DNA from: Alectoria sarmentosa
Lineage: Eukaryota > Ascomycota > Lecanoromycetes > Lecanorales > Parmeliaceae
Length of the DNA stretch: 44,605 bases
Direction: 5' to 3'
Assembly: GCA_009733775.1 (NCBI GenBank)
Contig: WOGZ01000273.1
Location: forward strand, 1 to 44,605
Shown here: piece after piece, positions 11,584-23,250 of the stretch
How the letters are laid out: each line of letters starts with the position of its first letter
How positions within the stretch are numbered: position 1 is the first letter of the stretch
The notes under the pieces: model-generated
Seen by the model: the letters and a program-made list of their open reading frames with translations, nothing else
Told to the model about the DNA's origin: nothing
The model's database searches: none
Program-made: the position numbers and the translations under genes

Positions 11584-12380
11584 ATGATAATAATATCGAA
11601 TTTTATAATAAGCATCATTTGATTGTTTATTTTAAATTATACACTCGATATATTAATAATCTCTATTACATCAAAAATTCAATCCTTCATTTAACAATCC
11701 TTTTTATCACTTTTTAAAAATTATCAATTTGATTTTTCGTGACGTTATCATATAAGTCTGACAATTACGAGACTTTATTGCTTTCGATCATCAATTCGAA
11801 AAATTCATTAATTAAATTATTCGAGAAATCGTTTAATATTTCATTAAAGATTTCTTTAAATCTGTTTAAATAATTTCAAAATCTATTAAAAATTAACGAA
11901 CACGTTTTCGTTTCTTTTTAATCGATTTTCTTTTCAAATTATAACAAATGTGATCAAAAGATTGAATTATTAATCGTATCATCTTTCAAATTACAATTCA
12001 TATTTTTCAAATAATCACATTTCAATTATACCATCTTTTTGAGAATTCATTTTTTATTAAAAATACATTATAATTTACACCTTTTATATCATCAATTATT
12101 ACTTTTTTAAATTCGTTTAAATTCAAAATCTCTCATTTTACGAAAATCTTCGAATATATTATCAAAAATATCTTCACAAAAAAAATTATTTATAAAAATC
12201 TTATCGATTCAATTATAACATTAAAAGATCAATTTTAATAAAATATTGATTTTTTTCAACAACAATAAATCGCATTACAAAAACTGTTACGAAACATACC
12301 CGATCAATAAAATCTTTTAAATCCTTTCGAAAAATCAGGTTTTATCAACAGCGGAACAACTTTCGAGCATTCGAAATGAA
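11584..12380 (+). other. 5' leader and Gag N-terminal zone of element B
   Basis: No frame or domain can be recognised. The strand is C-rich relative to G (many TCAAT and TTCAAAT words). The bases after the LTR read ATGATAATAATATCG; C has a similar TGATAATAA word just after its LTR, so a shared, mutated primer-binding site is possible but unproven. Confidence 0.5.
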
Positions 12381-13730
12381 ATTTCGATAATTTTGATTTC
12401 TTCGATCTTATATATAACGATAAATTCGTAAAAAATGAAACGATTATCGAATATATCGAAAAAGAAACGTATTTTCGAGACGTTTATATTTTCGTTAAAC
12501 GAATTCGAATTTTGCTTTGATAAAAAATATCAAAATAATATAAAAAAATCTATAAATGAGTTTTCGAGATATCGCGTTAAAATGATAAATAACGAAACTT
12601 TTTACTATCGAGAAGCGGATTATCAAATTAAAAAACGATATTGAAAAATGAATTACGTTATTAATTAATAAATTTAAAGAATTTATTACGATAATTATCG
12701 ATGTTATTTTTCATAAATAATATATTATATATAACGCAATTTCTAAACGAGAATCTCGAAAATATATTCAAAAAATCTTGAAATCAATTAAGAATACAAA
12801 TATGATTTTTATCAAAAATCAATTCGATATTATATATAACGATCTTGATCTTAAACTTCGACGTGATATTAAAAAATTTAAAAATTTCATTATAATAAAT
12901 GTCTTTTTCATTATTTTTAATGATAATAAACATAAATAATAAATTTACGCGAACAAACTTAAAAGAAATATGAATTTCGAAAATGCAATCGAAACTTCTT
13001 TTTAAACGAATCGATAATAATTTCGTTTTTATAAAAACAAATTCGCAAAATAATATGATTAATATAATAATTCTTTTAATCGTATTAAAAGTTTCAATCA
13101 ATCGAATTATAATTAATTAAATTTACGATTTAATAATTAAAGAGAGAACCGATCTTTATATCAATATAAAACGATTTTCATTTTATAATTTCGATATTTT
13201 ATTTATCAAAAACCTCAAATTTATCAATTTTAATAATCTTTTTAATATTAAAACAAATTATTATAATCAAATTAATGTTTAAACGAAAATACGAGATCTT
13301 CGTTTATTTTTTTTTCTCAATTTTAATTTTCGAAATTTTAAATTATCGAATTTATAAACAAATTAAATTTTCGATTTGATTTTCGATTTTAAAAATAATA
13401 ACATTCTCGTTTTTCTTTTTAATCGATTTTCAATAATTTAAATAAATCTTCATATTTCATTCATTTTAATTAATATAATTCAAAATCTCGTTTTTTGTCT
13501 CAAAATTAATAATAAAAAATTTATTAAACTTTTGAAAATATAATGAAAAAGAGTATTCTCAATAACGAATATGAAAAATTTATTAAATTATATTAATATT
13601 ATATTTTCGAAGATTAATTCGAAAATTCTTAAAAAAAATTTCAAAAATATGAGAAATTTTACGATAGCAATTTTCATAATTATAATAACATAAACGATAT
13701 ACATTTCGTTAACAAAAAAGTTAAACATCT
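12380..13730 (+). pseudogene. Gag ghost of element B
   Basis: Near 12470 a frame gives TYFRDVYIFVKRIRILL, matching the FYRDVYxFVDRLxDL block of fungal gypsy Gag. Further on the frame gives IIYNDLDLKLRRDIKKFKNFIII (12825-12895; family form HAWxxLDxxLRRDI). Stops replace Trp and Gln. The product would form the particle shell. Frame changes prevent one continuous reading. Confidence 0.7.
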
Positions 13731-13731
13731 T

Positions 13732-13797
13732 TATAACAAATGTGATATATCGTTTTCATCAAAAAATAAACTTTTTAAACACTTATAAAAAACTTAT
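13732..13797 (+). pseudogene. C2HC finger ghost between Gag and protease (element B)
   Basis: The frame reads YNKCDISFSSKNKLFKHL*KTY: C-X2-C-X12-H-X4-C with the first and last Cys turned to Tyr (TGY to TAY), a RIP-type change. Element C has the same pattern at 17973-18038. It lies in the same frame as the protease downstream. It probably bound nucleic acid in Gag-Pol. Confidence 0.7.
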
Positions 13798-13812
13798 CAA
13801 AAACTCAAAACT

Positions 13813-13914
13813 TTCGACGCAATTTTCGAAACTTTCGAAATAATATTCGAAGTTTTCAAAACAATTTTCGAAGTTTTCGAAACAATTTCCGAAGTTTTGG
13901 ACGCAATTTTCGGA
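13813..13914 (+). repeat. Proline-rich heptapeptide repeats (element B)
   Basis: Five units of 21 bases encode, in the protease frame, FDAIFET / FEIIFEV / FKTIFEV / FETISEV / LDAIFG. Each F, S or L at positions 1 and 5 is what CCN Pro codons become after C-to-T change, so the ancestral unit was P-E-x-I-P-E-V. The antisense frame NCFENFE is a shadow. This is a spacer between finger and protease. Confidence 0.75.
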
Positions 13915-14169
13915 ATTTATATCGTAATTTTCGAAATCGACGAAATATCGATCTCGTTTAAAAAATTCGTTGTTTTTATGATTAATAATGTTAAAATTAT
14001 TATAATCATTCATTTTATTATTGAATTACGTGATATGATTATTAAATCGAATTACAATTTCCGCAATTGAAAATATATTATTTTCAAAATTCGATATTTA
14101 TCAAATTTTAAAACGAAAAAAAGCGATATTTTTTCGAATTTCGAATGTGAAATTATTTTTAATAATCGT

Positions 14170-14830
14170 GAATATCTTTTGAAAAATGTTTTTAAATTAA
14201 AAATCAAAAAAATGATCTCGCTCATATCGATACGAAAAATGAAAAACAAAATCGTTAATACGAATAAATATGTCATAATAATTATATATGTCAACGACGT
14301 TATTAATAACATAATAAAAACAACTTGCTTCACGATGAAAATACACTTTATAAACGATCTCAAAATTAACATTTTTCTCGAAACGAATATCATAACGTTT
14401 TAAAATATGATCGTGAATTTAAAAACTCATATCGTCAAGCTCGATAAATATCAAAAATTTAAAATATCGATCGACGTTATCACACGAATTCAATTACATT
14501 TCAAACGCATTATTTATATTAAATTCTCGATTATCATAACATTAAATATTATTATAAAAATATTTATCGCGTATAACGATACAATATCAAAAAATCGAGA
14601 TTTTTTATTCGAATCAAATTATGTTCAAAATTTCAAATTTATAAATAAAATTTTGATTCACGTTATAAACTTTATAATTTTAATAATATTGATTTATAAT
14701 GTCACGATCACATTTATTCATCTATTTCGAAAAATAAAATTCGAATCATTTTACGAATATAAACAAAACGATATTTTTTTAACAATTTTTATTAACGTAT
14801 CTCTTATTATTGAAAACGTGAAATCATAAA
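14170..14830 (+). pseudogene. Gypsy protease region ghost (element B)
   Basis: One frame, broken by a single TAA at 14401, holds NTNKYVIIIIYVNDVINN, KIHFINDLKINIFLETNIIT (family form HxxDDLKxxMLIGTDI), then YNDTISKNRDFLFESNY (family form YNGTLPEDRDFLFEP). These blocks mark the protease and protease-RT linker of a fungal gypsy clade; C has the same blocks. The element is one of the better preserved stretches here. It would process the polyprotein. Confidence 0.8.
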
Positions 14831-15039
14831 AATTTAATTTCGTTAAAGATCTTATGATAACAATTGCAACATTTATTGAATTAATATAAAAATTTATGTT
14901 TAAAAATTCGATGCTCGAAAATATAATTTTTGAAATTATTATTTTTATAATTGAAATATATAAAATTAAAAATTTCGTGTTTGAAAATATTATTTTTGAA
15001 AATATTATTTTTATAATTAAAACGTTTAAGATTTAAATC

Positions 15040-15704
15040 GATTTATATTTCGAGCACGTAATGTTTAATAATATTATTATTTATGATATTTCGAAAATAA
15101 TCACCCAAATTGCTTCGATAATCGACGAATTTTTTGAAATTTGAATAAATCAAAATGTTATCGTGAATATTTTTGAAAAAAAATGAATATTCATATTTTT
15201 CAAATTAGACTTTGTATTTAAACCTTTTCGAATTTATTTTATTAATCAAAAAAATAAAGACGTTATTAATGAAACGTTTAATAAATTTTATAAGCAAAAT
15301 AAAATGCAATAAATCAATTAATTTATATCTTATAATTATTCAATATTCGTGATATAAAAACAATTATTTGATGATTTTCGAAAAGGTCGAATTGTTATAA
15401 ATATTCGAGATCTTAATAAAATTACAAAATTCGATTTTTATTCGTTATCGTTGCAATCAAATATTATCTTTATTATAATAAGATTTTTTTACATCTTTAC
15501 GATGAACGAAAACGATTATTTTTATCAATTTTTTGTTTATTATAAAAATCGATATAAGCTTATAATGATTTCTCGTCGAGAATAAAAATAATATAATATT
15601 ATTTTTATAAAATATAAGAAATCACCGTCATATATTCAAAAATAAACGAATAAGTTTTTCAAATCTATTCGAGAATTTGTTAAAGCTTATATAAATAATA
15701 TGAT
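15040..15704 (+). pseudogene. Gypsy reverse transcriptase, N-terminal part (element B)
   Basis: Recognisable blocks are IASIIDEFFEI (family IVDEFPxIW), NQKNKDVINETFNKFYKQNKMQ*, a VELL*IFEILIKL segment (family RVVVDIRGLNKI) and, at the end, KAYINNM, which is YVDDM with both catalytic Asp changed to Asn. The frame (phase of 13741) stops at 15704 where element C begins, and resumes in register at 30148. Confidence 0.85.
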
Positions 15705-15895
15705 TACTATCACGATGTCAAGCACTTACCTGGCGAGCAGCTATCTTGCCAAGGTACCTACTTCGTTTAGCAGCTATGTTTACCTAACAAGTATCTTGTC
15801 AAGCGTATGACTTGGCAAGCACATATATAATTAATTTCTAATAAAAAGAATCAACTAACTTACACATTATCAATGAATGTTTATGTTGTCTTATA
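15705..15895 (+). repeat. 5' LTR of element C (191 bp)
   Basis: The LTR starts TACTATCACGATGTCAAGC (TG in the right copy) and ends GTTGTCTTATA (CTTACA in the right copy). It keeps many C and G (CTGGCGAGCAGCTATC, GGCAAGCACATATATAAT), with TATATAAT a possible TATA box. The right copy is far more mutated. Differences are nearly all transitions. Confidence 0.9.
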
Positions 15896-16750
15896 ATATG
15901 ATAATAACACTTATACGATGTTAATTAATTGTCGTATAATTCAGAAGTCCTTTATCATCATTTTATATTATAACGATAATATTCTTTGCTTTGCTACGCT
16001 TATAAAAGCCTTTATTTACAAAAGTCTTTAATAAACATTTTTATTCTTTGTTTTGCTAAAGCTTATTAAATAATCACGTTATCGATTTAATTAAATTGAT
16101 AAACATATTATAAATCGACGACGTCATCATTTTAATAAAGCGTCATATCATTAAGCTTGTTTATTAAATCAAGAATTTTATCAAATTTGATTATGATTTT
16201 GCTGTCGTTGTAAAGTCTTTCATAAACGAGATCATTAATTATATTATAATTCGTCACCTTAAATCAATCGATTTTGTTATGAAAACAATTGTTGAAAAGC
16301 GTAAAGTTATATCACGATCGAGCTCTCTAAAATCAAGTTTATATTTTTTAATTAATTAATTTGTTAATAAATCAGCCTTTAAAAAAACCTTCATTATATT
16401 TATCAAAAATATTCGATAATTTATCGAATTATTACAATCATTATTATCAAAATCTGACGAAGTTATGAAAGCGATAGTTTATTAAGATCGTTTATTACGA
16501 TAATAACGTCTGTTGAAAAAATAATTTATTTTCGATTTATCGAATCTTAAATAGAAGAAGATTTCGAGATGAATGATAACGATAATTCATAAAATTATTA
16601 AAATACGGGTTTCACACAGCAATAATGAATTGCTTTTTAAGATTTAATTGATGTTTTAAATGTTACTTCTTTATCAGATTCATCAAATCCGTTAAGTTTA
16701 TAAAAAGTATTTGATTAAGTAATTATATCGATATCGTCGAATCGATAAAA
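15896..16750 (+). other. 5' leader and start of Gag, element C
   Basis: Just inside the LTR, 15896-16060 keeps some balanced sequence (TTCAGAAGTCC, TTTGCTTTGCTACGC, and later TTTGTTTTGCTAAAGC as a partial repeat). From there decay increases. No frame can be supported before about 16750. Confidence 0.5.
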
Positions 16751-17950
16751 TCTTATAAATCTTAATTATTTTGATTTATATTTTGATAAATCGTATAATA
16801 AGAGAGAGATTATCACGATCGATAAGAATTTATATTTTAAAAACATTATTTTATTCGTTAAGCGTATTAAAAACATCGTTATTATTAAAAGTGATGTCTT
16901 GATAAAAATTAACCTTAATATTAATTTGCGAGGTTCGGCATTAAAGTAATATACGACAAAGCTTTTTAATTTGAAAAGAATAAGTCTTAGAAATAATCTT
17001 AAAAATGTCGAAGAATAATATAATGCATTATTCAATCGATTCAAGAAATTATTTAAAATAACATTATTATATTTTATATTTGAAAAATATAGCGCTATCG
17101 ATGCTCGTGTTAAACGAAAACCATTCGATTATGTATAAATTGGTATTAAATATGTTAAGTTTGTTAACATCGACGCTATTCTCAATTAATTTATGTTTAT
17201 TTATTAAAATATTGCAATAAAGTTATAAGTTTTTATAAATTCGCCCTCGCCTATTATGATTATAATAAACTTTATATTATTTTTGAAAATGAGAAAAAAT
17301 GCTTGATTTGAGCTCAATTTTAAATTATATATTATTATTAATTAAAGATTTTTAAGTAATTAACAGCATTAGCGATAAATTTTTAAAAGCTTTTCGTAAT
17401 AATTTAATCAGAATTATCAAAATCAAGATTAATAATTTTATAAATAATAGCAATATAATCGTCAATCGTATAATTAATAGTCTTTTTTTTGTTAATTTTA
17501 TAATAATAATGATAATTACGATTAAAATGCTTATCGTTTTCAATAATATAACAATTAATCAAATCCTTGTTACGAATCTCGTTTTTCGCAATCGTTATCA
17601 CTTATATGTCAATCACCTTTATAAATTATCGATTCATTAAGCGGGTTAAGTTCGACGTTATCGAACAATCATTTTTTATAAATTGAATAAGATCAAAAAC
17701 AAGGTCAAGGTTAAAGATTTTGAAGGTTTGAAAACCAAGATTACGAAAATCGACAACTATAATAGACTTTTAAATTCAAAATTATGATTTATCAAGTTAT
17801 TACGAATGAGGAGAAGACAAGTTCGCTTAATAATGCTCAATAAAAATAGCATAATAAATAAAAATCTTATTAAAATAACGAGGAGCTTTATTAAGAAGAA
17901 GAATATGATGATTATGATAATGAAAATCAGTTAAAAAAATCATTTGCAAA
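16750..17950 (+). pseudogene. Gag ghost of element C
   Basis: A plus frame gives LRGSALKYYTTKLFNLKR, then a *YNALFNRFKK block (family EWxxALxxRFKE, Trp now stop) near 16925-17050, followed by KRKPFDYV (family RREPxDYVxxIMRHAK). These are the capsid-domain landmarks of fungal gypsy Gag. Open frames on the minus strand here are shadows. Confidence 0.75.
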
Positions 17951-17972
17951 GTTTATAAACATAAAATCATCT

Positions 17973-18959
17973 TATCATAATTGCAATGCATCATTTAAAT
18001 CAAAGTCGAAATTTCATAAACACTTACGATAAGATTATTTGATACGAAGTTCGTCAAAGTTTTTCGTTAGCAACTTATAAATGATTAAGTTATCGACATT
18101 ATCTGCTTATCAAATACAATAAAAGCAAATAATCATAACGACGAATGCTTTTTTAATCGAGATCGTCAAATCTAATATTACGAATCGTATTAACATAAAC
18201 ATAAAATTAATCTTTCGTGAATGAAATTATGTTTATATTTTTATTAAGTTTTTGTTAATCGTTATTGAGGAGAAGGTTTGTATTGATATTAATTGTGAGA
18301 TTATTTTAACAAATAAATTGTGATTGTTACAATTACTTTTCGAGATGAAAATTAAAATAATATCGAAATCATTTTGTGTTAAAGGTTTAAATATAATTAT
18401 GTATGAAACGAATTAATACATTTTGATATCGATATACGTTTTTGACGTTAAAAAAAATGATATAAAGATATTATATCGCATTGTCAAAGAAATTCATCTG
18501 ATTGACGATTTTAAAATATATATATTTATCGAAAATGACATTATCGAATTAGAGTAAATCGTGTTAGACATTAATAAAAATAAGGTTTTTATCGATAATT
18601 GCGATGTTATAGTTGACATTTCTTGTTATTAATGTAATAATCAATATACTCGCCGAGCAATTTATGCTCATAATATGCTAATTATGTTATTTTAATCAAA
18701 ATGTTTTATATTTATAATAACGATCGAGAATGTATTAATTATAAGAGACTTTTTGTTTAAATTTGTTATTCACGTTAACATCACGCTTTACGCATATTTA
18801 ATCGATATCAAAATGCATAAGATTCTTATTAGAAACGATATCGACCGTATCGTGAAAGTATTCAAGAAGATCAGACTTGATACCCTATTTGAACTTGATT
18901 ACGAGAACGTTTTTTTCGTCGAACAATTTTTACGAAAGTTTTTTGCAAAAATCAATTGA
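17973..18959 (+). pseudogene. C2HC finger and protease ghost of element C
   Basis: The finger reads YHNCNASFKSKSKFHKHLR*DY: C-X2-C-X12-H-X4-C with first and last Cys now Tyr. The protease region follows with VCIDINCEI (family DTGCG, active Asp kept, Gly lost), KEIHLIDDFKIYIFIENDIIE (family HLVDDLKAHMLIGxDII) and a well-preserved open frame 18753-18959 ending ELDYENVFFVEQFLRKFFAKIN. The same arrangement as in B supports common descent. Confidence 0.8.
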
Positions 18960-19129
18960 ATTAAGAAAATTGTTATGATTATTATGATAATAGCATTCAA
19001 CATCTCATCTATCATAATCAATTTCTTATCAAAACCGAATTTTTTAATTATTAAAATGAATTCTATATTAAAATAAAAGCCTTTAACAATCGTTTATAAT
19101 GTTAAAAAAATACGATTATTTAATAACGT

Positions 19130-20230
19130 AATGATATATGGTGATACGCAAATAAGGTCGTTATTAATAAATCTTATAACAGAATTCCCCTCGATTTGAA
19201 AGAATAAAGGCTTTATCGATTTATTAAAAGATAATTGAATGAAAATCACATTGTGAAATGATTAATAAAATAGATTATAGCTTAATAAGATTGAAGTTTA
19301 TCTTCTTAATTAACGTGACCGCGATATCGTTAATAAGACTTTCGATGAAATGCATCGACAAAATCGTTTTGAATATATTATTTAAACAATTTCATTTAAT
19401 TATTTAGTTTTTATAATTTGAAATTTTTTGTTAAATGATAATAAAAAGGATCGAGCAGTGGTCAATATTCGAGATTTTAATGATTTGATAATATTGAATA
19501 TATATCTTATATTCTTACAATTTAAAGTGATAAATCGTTTACTAGAATGTATTTACATAATTGTTATAAATGTCATATTATTCTTTTATTAATAACGCAC
19601 TCATATAAATTCACGAAAGATGTTAATAATAATTTCTCATCGAGAGCAAGAGATTTTCAATGTCTTTATTATGAAATATATAAATTCGATTATATACATT
19701 TAACGTCAAATCGATAGCATTTTATGATTTATAAAAGTCTTTGTCAGAGCATATGTGGACGACGTCGTTATAAAAGCAAAGTTTTTATTAAAACATCTTT
19801 TTAATCTTCAATTGTTATTTCAATTATTCGTTAAACATAACATTTTAATTTCGTCAATTAAAACCTTTTTCGATTATTTAAATGTTAATTTGCTTAAATA
19901 ACGTGTAAATTTTATAAGACTTTTTATAATTGAAGACAAGCTTAAAGTTATTAAAATAATTAAATATTTAACGACTTTAAGAAGTTTCGAGCATTATTTA
20001 AATTTGATAAATTATTTTCGTAATAATATTCATTATTATGCTCAGCTAGCATAATCATTTTAAGTATTAAAAACGTCATTATTTAAATAAACATTTTTTA
20101 AAGATAATCTTCATCGTGCTTTTATCTCAAAATACAAATTTAACGAATTTATCACATTAAAGAAAGTTAATTTTGATAATCTATAAAAAGCTTTATGTAA
20201 ATAAATCATTTTAATATATTAAAATCTTGA
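19130..20230 (+). pseudogene. Gypsy reverse transcriptase ghost (element C)
   Basis: Blocks in order: YGDTQIRSLLINLITEFPSI, KGFIDLLKDN*MKI (family KGFIDLPExxWMKIPL, Trp now stop), an HRGQExFN zone near 19635-19660, VRAYVDDVVIK near 19745 (both catalytic Asp retained), and LKVIKIIKYL...HYLNLINYF (family KxIxxLxxPKTLxxLExYLGLTGYF). Several frame changes and stops break it. Confidence 0.8.
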
Positions 20231-20593
20231 TAAAATAATGTGAATAGATTTAAATGCTTCGAAAAATGAATTTAACATATAAGTTTTTTATATCAAAAAG
20301 GATTATGAGATGCCGCTTGATAAGTGATCAGCAAGAATTGTTATAAAAACGATTCTTTTTTTGTCGAGAGAATTATTTGCTATTGAGAAAAATTATTGAT
20401 CGATTAAGTTAAAGATTGCGGGATTCGTATAAATAATAAGAAAAATTAAACACATGATTGAGTTTTATAAACACTTTATTATCATTTAAATCGATCACTT
20501 CGTTATCGTCGATATTATAAAATAATTGTTAATTATTTTCATTACTTCAATTGTTCGTATAAATATTCGATTAATACGTGCTTTTCAATTTTT
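20231..20593 (+). pseudogene. Gypsy RNase H, N-terminal part (element C)
   Basis: The reading includes VFYIKKDYEMPL, ILFLSRELFAIEKNY*, IAGFV*IIRKIKHMIE and IIIQIDHFVIVDII, the conserved Ty3/gypsy RNase H run (family LSRxLxxxExNYWPTELEIAGxVW...TDH). It is cut after the codons for AFQF by element D at 20593/20594 and resumes at 27794 with RQFRFEIRYK. Confidence 0.88.
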
Positions 20594-20718
20594 TGTGAAA
20601 ATATAATGTAGGACACTTAGTTGTATTACTCTAAGAGTGCTATAAAGGAAAGTGCGATCTATGCTACGAACGCATGCGTTCATATCACGTGACCTATCAT
20701 ATGACCTAAATTTCGACA
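20594..20718 (-). repeat. 3' LTR of element D (125 bp)
   Basis: In the plus view it reads TGTGAAAATATAATG...CTAAATTTCGACA. It differs from the 5' LTR only by transitions. It keeps TATAAAGG, one CACGTGA and CGCATGCG. On the minus strand GCGAAGAAGAA, a likely polypurine tract, abuts it at 20719-20730. Confidence 0.95.
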
Positions 20719-21845
20719 TTCTTCTTCGCACGCATATTTTTAAAAAAATCGAACGTTGAATAAATAAGGTGAATCGAGCGTCGAGTAATTATAATGAATT
20801 TAGCGTCGAATAATTAATGTGAAATCACCTTTATACACCTTCTTTATCCTTTATACGCTCGATAAAAACTCGAATTTCAAACACGAGATTCGAAATTCGC
20901 GATGTTCAAAACCGAATAAAAACAATGAAAATCCGAAAAAAAATGTGATCATTTCCTTTCATGAACCATTTTTATTCCATAAACCACCTTTATCCTCTAT
21001 ACATCATTTCTTCCCTTTCATAAACATCCGAATTTCAAAAACGAGATTCGAAACTCGCGATGTTCAAAGCTGAATAAAAAGAATGAAAATCGAAAATCTG
21101 AAAACGATTATGTCCTTTTGAACATATTCGTCACGATGTCACATAAAAAAAATTTCACTTTTTGACGAAAAATCGTTTTTTGATAAATTTATTTTCAGTT
21201 CATCTAATGCATATCAAAAATCGATTAACATATAATCGATGAATATATGTGAGAGTTTATTTTTCGATTAAACGAAATATTTCGAATTATATATGCATAT
21301 ATATGTATATATACGATCGATTGCAAGATTCATAAGAGTCGTTTCAAAATATTAATATTTGATAATAATGGTTGATAATGTGCATGCGGAAGATGTATAA
21401 TAACGATGTTTATGATGATAATAACGGCAATAGCGTTTAAGAATATAAGTATAATGACTTTAAGAACATAAATATAATAATCTTAAGAGTATAAATATGA
21501 TGATTTTAAGAGACATGAATATGATGGTCTTATAAAAATATTTAAAACATTTAACGAAAAAATGGCGACAGCGATCTTTTGAGTGACGACGTTAATTTCA
21601 AATTTGAATCGAACATAAAAATAGGTCTTTCGAAAAGAGGCCCGTAAAGATTGTCATCATAATTACAATAACGATAAATCAGCTTTTGATATGATAATAA
21701 CATAACGAAATTTTGATACGTTAAAATTAATATTGAAATTCTGCGAGTAATTTCGATTTCGATCGATTATTCAAAATGTGAAAATCAATGAAATCGTTTT
21801 TTTGAAATTGAGAACGTTAAATAATGATAACGACTCAAACGTCTC
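20719..21845 (-). other. 3' untranslated region of element D
   Basis: This non-coding span is unusually long for a copia element. It contains three CGTCGA(G/A)TAATT-type short repeats (20770-20815), two GAGATTCGAAA blocks (20886 and 21044), the TTTCACTTTTTGACG block (about 21153-21183) and TTTAATGCATATC-like words. Homologous copies are in 0, A, E and F. A plus-strand open frame at 20819-21073 is a shadow. Confidence 0.75.
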
Positions 21846-21849
21846 CTTT

Positions 21850-22340
21850 AAAACAATAATTTAAATAATCTTAAATGAATGATATAAAATTGTTTTCATT
21901 TTAAGGGCATCGCGAAAGACAACAAACTTATCAAAACATAAGATTTTAATGAAATCATTAATTATTTATTTATCAATAAAAACATATTAAACATTCATAA
22001 TATTATTATTAACTTTTTCGCGCACAAAATGATGAGCGATATTAATGTGTTTAATGCGAATATGAAATTAAACGTTCTTTGCGAAGACGATTGCGTTTTA
22101 ATTATTTTCAAAAATTATAATAATCTTAAAATCCGAATCGTCAAATCATAAAAGTTAATTAAAAAGGTTTTTCAATCAAATAACTTCTTTAATAATTTAC
22201 ATTTAATCGATATACTTTATCTCACAAATGAACAATATCATAATGATTTAACGCTTATTTGATCAATTAATAACGTCATTATTCAAATTAAACAAATAAT
22301 CGAAAATGAATCTTTAAATCGAATTTTCAATTCAATCAAA
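21850..22340 (-). pseudogene. Copia RNase H ghost (element D)
   Basis: On the minus strand the pieces RFIFDYLFNLNND (family RSTSGYxFxLG), an NVQFHIRIKHINIAHHFVREK block and CFDKFVVFRDALK appear in shifting frames; these are the C-terminal landmarks of copia Pol. A carries the same blocks at 35330-35790 on the plus strand. Confidence 0.8.
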
Positions 22341-22579
22341 ATTAATATAATCGAATAAATTTTTCAAAGAATCTTTATACACGAGTTTATAATGCATTAT
22401 ATTTTTAAAATATCGAAAAATTCGAATAATCGCATTTTAATGCGTTGAAATAAAGTTGATTAAATATCGATTAATTAAAGAAATAACATAAACGATATCA
22501 AAACGAATTTTCAATATAATGTACATAAGAGAGTTTATAACGAATTAATATTTTTCATAAAGCTTTTTAAAAATCACGT

Positions 22580-23250
22580 AACCCTCTTCGGCGAGCGTTA
22601 ATTTATGATTAATTTCGAATAATGTATTAACAAAAATGAGATTTCAACACTTGAAATGATTGAGAAAGCGTGTGATATACGTTTTTTATCTCAAACGAAT
22701 AATGTCATTATGACGATCTCTTTTGACAATCATGTTCAAATAAAAGACGCATAATCTTAAATTTAATATGTGAAACTTAACGTTTAAAGCATCTTTGATT
22801 CGTTTAATAACGACTTTATTATGATTTATAATTAAAACATTATCAACATAAAGCGTTATAATGATTTCTTTTTTAAGATTTATAAACATATTATCGTTCG
22901 ATTCGATGAAATTAAGATCGAATTCTTTTATGTAAATCGAGAAATGTTAATATCAAATTTTGAGAAATTGCTTTAAATTATAAAAGGTTTTATTCAATTT
23001 ATAAATCTTGATATTATTCTTATTAAAATCATTAAATTATTATATATAAATGTTTTTTTAAACATCATTATAAAAAAAAATGATTTTGACGTTTATTTAT
23101 TTCACATCTTAATTTATAATCGTCATAAACGCAAAAATCGTTTTATAATTTATAAACTTTATTATTAACGCGAAAATATCATGATAATCACGATTCTTTT
23201 ATTATTCGAATCTTCGAACAATTTAACGTATTTTATAATAAGTGATTTTT
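22580..23250 (-). pseudogene. Copia reverse transcriptase ghost (element D)
   Basis: The minus-strand frame 22889-22686 is open for 67 codons and reads ITLYVDNVLIINHNKV, then KFHILNLRLCVFYLNMIVKRDR. The YVDD box keeps its first Asp; the second is Asn. The following KFxxxDLGxxxYYLGM region is recognisable. A has the same stretch as FYIDNVLIINRNK at 34780-34920. Confidence 0.88.

Noticed and set aside
13783..14013. A minus-strand frame with NCFENFE heptad repeats, like a coiled coil.
   Set aside because: It is the antisense of the proline heptad segment of B; the sense frame is continuous with the finger and protease.
17352..17543. Hydrophobic minus-strand frames of Ile/Leu (also 6326-6514, 14052-14393, 42604-42879) that look like membrane proteins.
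   Set aside because: AT-saturated DNA encodes Ile, Leu, Phe and Tyr by chance; all lie antisense to or between known element parts.
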